A stretch of DNA of 64,000 nucleotides from JACKAL01 sp964400355 (GTDB lineage: Bacteria; Bdellovibrionota; Bdellovibrionia; Bdellovibrionales; JAGQZY01). Shown one piece after another: positions 57,906-64,000 of this stretch (position 1 is its first letter; every line of letters starts with the position of its first letter). Position numbers and translations under genes: made by a program. Below the pieces are notes generated by a model that saw nothing but the letters and a program-made list of their open reading frames with translations, was not told the origin of the DNA and made no database searches. The stretch lies in assembly GCA_964400355.1 (NCBI GenBank), contig CAYNTO010000002.1, positions 1 through 64,000 on the forward strand. The letters are read 5' to 3'.

Positions 57906-58301
57906 ATGGCGACTTTTTATATTCCAGAAGAATATTACTACACCAAAGATCACGAGTGGGCTCAGGTCGATGAGAACATTGTGACTGTTGGAATTACAGA
58001 ATACGCCCAAGATGCTCTTGGTGAAATCGTGTTTGTGGATCTTCCAGAAGAAGGCGCAAAGATCAATCAAGGCGAAGAGTTCGGCGTGGTTGAAAGCGTA
58101 AAAGCAGTGAGTGATCTGATCGCTCCTGTTTCCGGAACTGTGATCGAAGTGAACACGGCGCACACTGAGAACCCTGGTTTGATCAACGACGATCCGATGA
58201 ACGAAGGATGGCTGTTGCGTATCGAGATGGACTCCGAAAAAGAGTTGGCCAACTTAATGCGTGCTCCAGATTACAAAAAATTAATTAGCGATAAAAAATA
58301 A
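57906..58301 (+). CDS. gcvH: Glycine cleavage system H protein
   Basis: A 131-residue lipoyl carrier that shuttles the aminomethyl group between P, T and L proteins. The lipoyl-lysine motif is EFGVVESVKAVSDL with Lys66; the hammerhead fold is complete. GGAGACTGAGG precedes the ATG. gcvP does not follow; a tRNA gene comes next. Confidence 0.95.
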   Translation: MATFYIPEEYYYTKDHEWAQVDENIVTVGITEYAQDALGEIVFVDLPEEGAKINQGEEFGVVESVKAVSDLIAPVSGTVIEVNTAHTENPGLINDDPMNEGWLLRIEMDSEKELANLMRAPDYKKLISDKK

Positions 58302-58342
58302 ATTTATGAAATCGTGCACTGCCTGCGCGATTTCGGTAACAG

Positions 58343-58427
58343 GCCCGGCTGGTGGAATTGGCAGACACACTAGACTTAGGATCTAGCGCTTCACGGCATG
58401 GGGGTTCAAGTCCCTCGCCGGGCACCA
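58343..58427 (+). tRNA. tRNA-Leu (UAG)
   Basis: An 85-base class II tRNA. Acceptor arms GCCCGGC/GCCGGGC pair, the anticodon stem CTAGA/TCTAG encloses the loop CTTAGGA with anticodon TAG, and the T-arm GGGGGTTCAAGTCCC-like segment is present with GTTCAAG. A long variable arm and an encoded ACCA end are visible. It reads CUA and, by wobble, other CUN leucine codons. Confidence 0.95.
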
Positions 58428-58505
58428 TTTTCAAAACTTCAAATCTAGTCATCATCACTTTGCCGCACACGTCTCGTTGGCGCATATGTTGCTCTTCTTT
58501 TAGAT

Positions 58506-60302
58506 ATGATAAAGCGCAGTCTGCTTGTATTGATTTTAAGTGCTTTTTACGAAGCTCAGGCCACTACAAGTTGTCCACCTGTACAAACTATCGATAGTCG
58601 GGATGTTATAGGCCTTGAAAAGTATATAACTGGAAACGACTTTAAGTCTCTGGAATGTGTGATTTCTTCGCTGCCCACCGAGGTTCGCGCGTTTCGTACG
58701 TACGCCAAAAAAAGCCTCTCCATGCAGGAGGCCAGCACAAAAAATCCGCGCGCCATTGTGGGCTCGCCGGACGGCGGTTTCTTTTTGACCTTTAACGGGC
58801 ACAAGACCCAAAAAGGTTTTAACGAAATCGAGTTCCTAGCACTCGATAACAATAAGTCCCCCAACCGCTGGGTGCCTGGAAAGATCAAAGTGGTCGATGG
58901 CAAAGCGATCATCAGTAAAAATGATAGAACGTGCGCTAAGTGCCACGGCAATCCCGTGCGTCCCATTTGGGGAGAGTATCCCAGTTGGCCAAATCTTTAT
59001 GGTTCTGTTGACGACTGGATGCCCGACGAAAAGAATTTGGGAAAAGATTCTCTATTCTACGAAAACGATCTCAAACCCGGTAGCTACAACGGGTCGGAGG
59101 AACCGCGCATCACCAAAGCACATTTAAAAGCCGCCATTGAGGAAAGTCGCCAGTTTCGTGAATTTCGTAAGTATGCAGTAACTCACGAGCGCTACTCGGC
59201 TCTTGAGAAAGCGTCGGATGTGAACAATCCGGTTCATCCTTACACCGAAGTTTATCGCATTCGCAATGAAGCCTATCGCCCTAATTTGATCATGGGTTCT
59301 GCAATGGCCATTCGTCAGAATGAAATGCTTGCAAAAAGAATCAAGCGAAATAGGTTTTTTAAGACCTACACCTCATCACTTATTCATTATTTTAATTGTC
59401 GTACTGAAAAAAATCAGAATGAGGCTAATCTTATTTTTCACTCCTTTTTGAATGAAGCTTTCCAGCACCGTTTCGGAAAGCGATTGCTTTTGCCCGTGCC
59501 TGTGCCTGTGCCTGTGCCGGGACAGGACACTTACTCTTACCCTGAGAGTGCGTTTGATCTGTTGGGTCCTCTGAAGCACGAACGAACACTCCTTTTTGCA
59601 AACGGAGATGACTATCTGCCTATCGGGGAGCAGCACTATTTCTCTGGCTTTACTTCGATCATATATGTGTCTATCGACCAGATTCTTCTAGATTTGATCG
59701 AATCCAGTTGGCCCGATGCAGATAAGTTTATCTATCCACCGTTCTCAGACTCTATATATGACGACTTGGAATCAGTTCGGAAGAACAAGCAAATCAGCAT
59801 CGTAGATTCACCTTTTTTCGGGAAGGAACTGTATAACTTTCTGCGCAAAGGTTATTTACCATTCATAGGAAGTAACCACCCGCAGGCACCGGAAGAAAAC
59901 AAACTGGTCGGTAAACAGATGTGCGAGCGGTTACATCTCGAGTCTAAAAAAGAAATGGCCGAAAGCCCCATAGCCTCTTATTTTGTGGTGCCCAAAAAAC
60001 AAAAAAAGAATCCATGGCCCAAGGCTGTGGACTCCTGCATCAGCTGCCACGACAGCAAAGATCGCGTGGCCACCGCCATACCGTTTTCCGATCCCGCTAA
60101 GCTGGCCGCATTCAGTACTAACTACGAGTCTATTTTAGGATATGGCAATCTGACAGATGCGGTGGAGTTCTACATTGGAAACACTCTCCCTCATGCTCAC
60201 AAGGGCGGGCTTCGCATGCCTCTGGGGCAGGAACCGCTATCTCCTCAGGAGCAAAAAGATGTCCTCCAGTGGATCGAAAAAGCGATTGGAACATCGAGAT
60301 AG
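58506..60302 (+). CDS. Secreted di-heme cytochrome-c-like protein
   Basis: A 598-residue exported protein with a signal peptide (about 1-19) and two c-type heme motifs, C143-AK-C-H147 and C511-IS-C-H515. The segment between them is long and has no motif I recognise. It contains VPVPVPVPVPG near 330, coded by a tandem hexanucleotide (GTGCCT type). C-terminal, the GGLRMPLGQEPLSPQEQKDVLQWI region is like the end of cytochrome-c domains in Bdellovibrio-type proteins. It may carry electrons or bind ligands in the periplasm; the partner is unknown. Confidence 0.75.
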   Translation: MIKRSLLVLILSAFYEAQATTSCPPVQTIDSRDVIGLEKYITGNDFKSLECVISSLPTEVRAFRTYAKKSLSMQEASTKNPRAIVGSPDGGFFLTFNGHKTQKGFNEIEFLALDNNKSPNRWVPGKIKVVDGKAIISKNDRTCAKCHGNPVRPIWGEYPSWPNLYGSVDDWMPDEKNLGKDSLFYENDLKPGSYNGSEEPRITKAHLKAAIEESRQFREFRKYAVTHERYSALEKASDVNNPVHPYTEVYRIRNEAYRPNLIMGSAMAIRQNEMLAKRIKRNRFFKTYTSSLIHYFNCRTEKNQNEANLIFHSFLNEAFQHRFGKRLLLPVPVPVPVPGQDTYSYPESAFDLLGPLKHERTLLFANGDDYLPIGEQHYFSGFTSIIYVSIDQILLDLIESSWPDADKFIYPPFSDSIYDDLESVRKNKQISIVDSPFFGKELYNFLRKGYLPFIGSNHPQAPEENKLVGKQMCERLHLESKKEMAESPIASYFVVPKKQKKNPWPKAVDSCISCHDSKDRVATAIPFSDPAKLAAFSTNYESILGYGNLTDAVEFYIGNTLPHAHKGGLRMPLGQEPLSPQEQKDVLQWIEKAIGTSR

Positions 60303-60305
60303 GTA

Positions 60306-60572
60306 TTAATCTGCAAGCATCTTGCGAAGATCTTCTTTTTCTTGTGGAGTGAGAACAAGCCACTCGGGGGGAAGGTTTTCGGAGATATAGTCCCAAGCGC
60401 CGCGGACCATGGGTTTGGCAAGTGGTTTGGCGTGCAAGTCTTTGAGCACGGAGAGATGGCGCAGTAAAACCGTGCGTGTGGGTTTAAAAAAACCGTTTTC
60501 GTCTTTTCCCTGATTGGACACTTCCGTAGTTACGCGATCGATCAGTTTTTGAAAATAGGCGTCTAGTGACAT
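60306..60572 (-). CDS. Hypothetical small protein
   Basis: An 88-residue soluble, helical protein (MSLDAYFQKLIDRVTTEV ... WDYISENLPPEWLVLTPQEKEDLRKMLAD). It is convergent with the cytochrome gene, with only 3 bases between stops. There is no strong ribosome-binding site or family. Confidence 0.55.
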   Translation of the reverse strand: MSLDAYFQKLIDRVTTEVSNQGKDENGFFKPTRTVLLRHLSVLKDLHAKPLAKPMVRGAWDYISENLPPEWLVLTPQEKEDLRKMLAD

Positions 60573-60690
60573 AGTTGTTTTTTATCAATCGTCGTGCGAG
60601 ATGTCCATCTCCTTTGTAGGTCTAGATTGTGGGGTGACATTGACGATAACTTTCCTCCATGTTCACATATGATAAATACATGGAGGTATT

Positions 60691-61221
60691 ATGAATTCGT
60701 TGATCAAGTCTGTATTTTTAATGGTGTCCTTAGCGATTGGTGTAACTACGAGCGGTTGTGCCTCGGGCGGTTACAAATTAACTCGCCAGTATGCGCGTTT
60801 TGTGAATTCGCAAAACATTATTCTTAGAATCATAATTTACATATTTACGGCAATCGTCTTCGTGGCGACGATCATTATCGATTCGGTGATTTTTAACACC
60901 ATGGATTTTTGGAACGGAACAGTTTCACAAGGCACCTTCGAGTTTAGCGAGGGCGACAAAAAATTCGTGGCCACCCACTCGATTGACTCCGACAATATGA
61001 AAAGATCGGTGATCACGGCGAGCACTTCTACTGGTCAACATCTGCAAGAGGTTGTTCTCCAAGAAACTGGCAATTCCGAAATTCAAGTTTGGGTGGATGG
61101 GAAAATGACGGCGCGCATAGCCAACATTCATCAATTTCCTATCGCCAAGCACTTCAATAGTAATGGCCAGTTGGCGCGTGAAGAGTCTGTACTTTTGGGC
61201 GGGATGACCGCACTAAATTAA
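60691..61221 (+). CDS. DUF3332 lipoprotein
   Basis: A 176-residue protein with a lipoprotein signal peptide (TSGC, Cys23), then a short segment and a TM-like helix (about 50-72, IIIYIFTAIVFVATIIIDSVIFN). A C-terminal beta-rich domain (EFSEGDKKFVATHSID) follows. This order is typical of DUF3332 proteins, which are common in Bdellovibrio and Vibrio. The function is unknown. GGAGG precedes the ATG. Confidence 0.8.
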   Translation: MNSLIKSVFLMVSLAIGVTTSGCASGGYKLTRQYARFVNSQNIILRIIIYIFTAIVFVATIIIDSVIFNTMDFWNGTVSQGTFEFSEGDKKFVATHSIDSDNMKRSVITASTSTGQHLQEVVLQETGNSEIQVWVDGKMTARIANIHQFPIAKHFNSNGQLAREESVLLGGMTALN

Positions 61222-61389
61222 TTAGTGGTTACCAATTGAGACCACCGCAACACGCCACCGAATAGAGGTGTGTTGCGTATGGTCGATTGTTCTGAGATTT
61301 ACACATTTACTCTACGGAACTTGGAAATATTCTAAATTCCCCTGTTTTAAAATAGGACGAATCTAGAATATCCAGCGCCGGAGGGATCT

Positions 61390-61950
61390 ATGTTGGTAAA
61401 TACAAAACAAACGAGTCGGCTTATTCTTGCTTCTCTGTTTGCAAGTTTGATTACAAGCTGTACGTGGAGCGAGCAACCCGGGAAAACTGCAGATGGCGTT
61501 CAGCCCTCTGGCAGAAATGAGGATACATCATGGTTCGATCAAAATAAGCAAATCAGTAAAGAGGTCGTTCATGGTGAGCTCCATGATGAAGTCAACGTAG
61601 ACCGATCGCTCAGTTCATCTCCAACGAATTCCGCAGACCTTTCGGGAACCACGGCCCGTGACAATAACTCCTGGAATTTTGATCGAATGAGTAACTCTGC
61701 AGTTGGTTCCGCGCAAGAGCCAGGTTCGAACTTTGCCTCCAAGGCCTCGTTGCATGCGGCGGATGGATCATCTTCTGTGGTCGCCGGTGGGAATTCTGTG
61801 AATTCGGTAGCCGTTGATGCCGATCGAAAACTTCGCGCTAAAAATGCCAAAAAATCTTTAAAAAAGGAAATAGGTTCAGAGGTAGAGATGGATCGCGCTC
61901 CCGCGAGCATTGAGGATCTCAAGCATCCTACAAATACAAAAACATATTAG
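61390..61950 (+). CDS. Lipoprotein with C-terminal RAPAS motif
   Basis: A 186-residue lipoprotein (signal peptide ending LITSC, Cys24). The mature part is hydrophilic, rich in Ser, Asn, Asp and Ala and probably disordered, with a Lys-rich segment (RAKNAKKSLKKEIG) before the C-terminus MDRAPASIEDLKH. GGAGGG precedes the ATG. Upstream, ATATTCTA (61327-61334) and TAGAATAT (61364-61371) form an inverted pair that may be an operator. It starts a probable three-gene unit; all three products carry a R-A-P-(A/S)-S motif near their C-termini. Confidence 0.75.
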   Translation: MLVNTKQTSRLILASLFASLITSCTWSEQPGKTADGVQPSGRNEDTSWFDQNKQISKEVVHGELHDEVNVDRSLSSSPTNSADLSGTTARDNNSWNFDRMSNSAVGSAQEPGSNFASKASLHAADGSSSVVAGGNSVNSVAVDADRKLRAKNAKKSLKKEIGSEVEMDRAPASIEDLKHPTNTKTY

Positions 61951-61969
61951 TTAATAAAAAGGAGATACA

Positions 61970-62545
61970 ATGAATATTCTAAAAACAGTTTTAACTCTCG
62001 TAGTTTGTGGGACATTAGTTACGGCTTGCGCGCGGCCTGAGCAAACTCAGCCTGTCGTTGATGAAACCCCGCAAACAACGACATTGGAAGAGGCGAGTCC
62101 ACAGCAGGTGAATGTGGAGAACGGTGGCGATTCTACAATGGGATCATTAAACTCTGGTGTAACGAACCAGCGATCGGCGACAGGCCAGTCCACAGTGGGA
62201 ACCACATCGAAAGGCAACAATACCATCAGTGGAGGGGCACTCGTGGGGAGCTCGACAGCGACTACGAGCAACAGCAACACAGGCACCTCAACTACAGATG
62301 CTTCGAACTCATTGAACGCGGATATCGTGCGTAAGGCGCAGTCGGAGTTGAGTAAAAAAGGTTATAGTGTTCCTGTGAACGGCGTGCTCGAAACAAAGAC
62401 CGAGCAAGCAGTGCGCAGTTTCCAGCGCGACACGGGACTACAACCCACCGGAAACCTAGACAAGGCCACATTGAATGCATTGCAGGTGGCAACAGGTTCT
62501 AACGAAAACCGCGCGCCAGCCAGTGTGGCTGAACCGATCAACTAA
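61970..62545 (+). CDS. Lipoprotein with peptidoglycan-binding domain
   Basis: A 191-residue lipoprotein (lipobox VTAC, Cys20). A long Thr/Ser/Asn/Gly-rich linker leads to a PG_binding_1 domain near 114-170 (VRKAQSELSKKGYSVPVNGVLETKTEQAVRSFQRDTGLQPTGNLDKATLNAL, split in repeats of the family). The C-terminus is NENRAPASVAEPIN. AAGGAGAT is before the ATG. The protein should tether to the cell wall. Confidence 0.85.
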   Translation: MNILKTVLTLVVCGTLVTACARPEQTQPVVDETPQTTTLEEASPQQVNVENGGDSTMGSLNSGVTNQRSATGQSTVGTTSKGNNTISGGALVGSSTATTSNSNTGTSTTDASNSLNADIVRKAQSELSKKGYSVPVNGVLETKTEQAVRSFQRDTGLQPTGNLDKATLNALQVATGSNENRAPASVAEPIN

Positions 62546-62578
62546 AGAAACACGCGTTAAAAGCGTAGAGGAGATTTT

Positions 62579-63169
62579 ATGATTAAAAGACTACTATTAA
62601 TGGCTCTAGCCTCAACGGCTTTCGCCACTGCGAATGCTCAAATAGGTGCGGCTGCTCCGGCGCCAGCAAACAACACGATTGCCAACCCTGGAGGTGCGAA
62701 TACCAATTTTGGGACCGTGAACAACAATGGCGTGGCCAATCCGACACCAGGGACAAATCCACCGCCGAGTATCACGACGAATAACACGTCCACTGCGGCG
62801 ACTCCAGCCACCAATTCGGCGAATCCCGGTACAAATACGGGTACAACAACTGGTACGAACACCACTAATCCGAATACGGCGATGCCCGCGTCGACCAATA
62901 CAACGTCTTACGGTGTCACATCGGCGGCGAAGCCGTTGAGCACTATGACGCCTCTGCAGATTCGTGGAGCGCAGTCCGCACTTTCTACGAGCGGCTATGC
63001 TGTCGGTATAGACGGAGTCATGGGCAACAAGACAGCAGATGCCATTCGCACTTATCAAAGAGATAAAGGTCTCAATCAAACCGGTATGTTCGATCAGGCG
63101 ACGCTCAAGTCGCTCCAATTGCCAGCAAATGATTCCCGTGCGCCATCAAGTGTGAACGACAATCGCTAG
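62579..63169 (+). CDS. Secreted peptidoglycan-binding-domain protein
   Basis: A 196-residue protein with a Sec signal peptide ending ANA-Q at about 20. A Thr/Asn/Pro-rich disordered linker (about 25-115) is followed by a PG_binding_1 domain (about 120-180: IRGAQSALSTSGYAVGIDGVMG, DAIRTYQRDKGLNQTGMFD). The C-terminal motif is NDSRAPSSVNDNR. Organisation and spacing parallel the preceding lipoprotein, but it is not lipidated. Confidence 0.85.
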   Translation: MIKRLLLMALASTAFATANAQIGAAAPAPANNTIANPGGANTNFGTVNNNGVANPTPGTNPPPSITTNNTSTAATPATNSANPGTNTGTTTGTNTTNPNTAMPASTNTTSYGVTSAAKPLSTMTPLQIRGAQSALSTSGYAVGIDGVMGNKTADAIRTYQRDKGLNQTGMFDQATLKSLQLPANDSRAPSSVNDNR

Positions 63170-63245
63170 GCCTCCCTTTATTCAGTAAGTCCCATTCGCG
63201 GAGCAAAGCTTGCTCCGCGAAATTTTTATGGTGTATAACCACTAT

Positions 63246-63950
63246 ATGTGGAAATCTATTTTGAGACATTTGCCGGAAAAGCGATTTCGGATTGCACTCA
63301 TGCTTTTCGGTATTGTATTTGGCCTGATGGCGTTTGAAGAAGTCGCAGACGATGTGTTCCAGGATCCTCAAGTTGGTGACTACGAATCTATTTCCTTTGA
63401 CCGGTCCATAAGTGAGTTTGTGGGTGGATGGCGCAATGAAGAGCGCACAAGAACGGCCATCGATCTCACATCTCTAGGATCCATCAGCGTGATCCTAACT
63501 TTGTACGTTATCTTTTCGTCGATCCTGCTGAGCTATCGTGACTATCGCGGAATAGCTTTTATTTCTGTGGTGTTGGCCGGAGCAGGTGCTTGGCCCGCGG
63601 TACTCAAGCCGTTTTTTGCGCGAGTTCGTCCAGAACAATCCACATGGCTGGTGAATGTCTCTCAGCTTTCATTTCCAAGTGGACATTCCTTCGGCGCAGC
63701 CGCCGTGTATTTGGGTTTCGCCTATTATGCCAGCCAATATGCACGCAGCTGGCGCCATGAGTTCTTTTTTTATTTTTTGGGATGTTTGCTGGCGGTGATG
63801 GTGGGGATCTCGCGTATTTATCTAGGTGTTCATTATCCTACTGACGTACTGGCGGGATTCAGCGGAGGTGTCGCATGGGCACTCCTTGCTTCGCTGGTCT
63901 ACGAAATATGGGCGGGGCATAAGACTCGCAGTGCCCATCGCTTGCAATAA
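63246..63950 (+). CDS. PAP2-family membrane phosphatase
   Basis: A 234-residue membrane protein with about five TM helices and the three PAP2 signatures: KPFFARVRPE (K-x6-RP), PSGHSF and SRIYLGVHYPTD (SR-x5-H-x3-D). Such enzymes dephosphorylate lipids like undecaprenyl pyrophosphate or phosphatidic acid. The N-terminal cytosolic segment and one additional TM precede the catalytic part. The start at 63246 (ATGTGGAAA) is preferred over 63210. The substrate is not known. Confidence 0.85.
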   Translation: MWKSILRHLPEKRFRIALMLFGIVFGLMAFEEVADDVFQDPQVGDYESISFDRSISEFVGGWRNEERTRTAIDLTSLGSISVILTLYVIFSSILLSYRDYRGIAFISVVLAGAGAWPAVLKPFFARVRPEQSTWLVNVSQLSFPSGHSFGAAAVYLGFAYYASQYARSWRHEFFFYFLGCLLAVMVGISRIYLGVHYPTDVLAGFSGGVAWALLASLVYEIWAGHKTRSAHRLQ

Positions 63951-64000
63951 CGAAACATAATACTTTCCTCAATTTAAGTTGTTTTTCTGGTACTGCTCGC

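Noticed and set aside
59440..59540. Phase-variable repeat switching the cytochrome gene on and off
   Set aside because: The unit is six bases long, so slippage keeps the reading frame.
1..64000. CRISPR array
   Set aside because: No regularly spaced 25-40 base repeats and no cas genes were seen.

Overview
The window looks like chromosomal DNA from a motile, Gram-negative member of the Bdellovibrionota (Bdellovibrio-like). This is inferred from gene content and order: a flagellar export and motor operon running fliL-fliM-fliN-fliO-fliP-fliQ-fliR-flhB-flhA-flhF-flhG-fliA, a split Flp/Tad pilus locus whose gene order recalls the tad/host-interaction region of Bdellovibrio bacteriovorus, many small lipoproteins, a DUF3332 protein and lysine-rich histone-like tails. 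No rRNA is present to settle the taxonomy.

Region 1 (1-13.5 kb) is an accessory island beside the 3' end of the tmRNA gene ssrA. From left to right it holds a transposase remnant; a TIR-domain gene coupled to a three-TM membrane protein; a DUF2188 protein; an XRE regulator with an altered ImmA/IrrE-type protein; a leftward operon of a nuclease-helicase and two DNA methyltransferases (a probable restriction-modification or related defence module); a serine recombinase lacking a normal start codon; an XRE regulator with five candidate operators; a uracil-DNA-glycosylase-like protein; and a DnaA/DnaC-like ATPase whose Walker A lysine is glutamate. About 0.8 kb of repeat-bearing DNA without genes separates this from ssrA.

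Region 2 (13.5-26.8 kb) is mixed core and lineage-specific DNA: ssrA, a four-repeat S1-domain protein, two short-chain dehydrogenases, a lysine-tailed histone-like protein, a Tudor-like small protein, a GNAT acetyltransferase, lysine 2,3-aminomutase, several lipoproteins, a UvrD/PcrA helicase and a SPOR-domain protein. It contains a 100-N gap flanked by an identical 55-bp repeat, most likely an assembly artefact.

Region 3 (27.1-38.3 kb) is the flagellar operon, with genes overlapping or nearly so. It encodes the C-ring, the type III export gate, the placement GTPase/ATPase pair FlhF/FlhG and sigma-28. It ends at a perfect palindrome shared with the convergent rpoH-like sigma factor, which carries an unusual Lys/Ala-rich N-terminal extension.

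Region 4 (39.5-47.1 kb) has a polyhydroxyalkanoate-system protein, aspS, a large secreted FG-GAP/ASPIC protein, a DUF898 membrane protein and an M48 protease. Region 5 (47.1-55.8 kb) is the Flp/Tad locus: TadA ATPase, CpaC secretin, a REC-histidine kinase, a large Pro/Tyr/Asn-rich secreted protein, two envelope proteins, three TadE/G-like pseudopilins (one only 48 aa) and the Flp pilin. TadB/TadC, CpaB and the prepilin peptidase are not here. Region 6 (55.9-64 kb) has folD-gcvT-gcvH (one-carbon metabolism), tRNA-Leu(UAG), a cytochrome-c-like protein, a DUF3332 lipoprotein, a run of three exported proteins sharing a C-terminal R-A-P-(A/S)-S motif (two with peptidoglycan-binding domains) and a PAP2 phosphatase.
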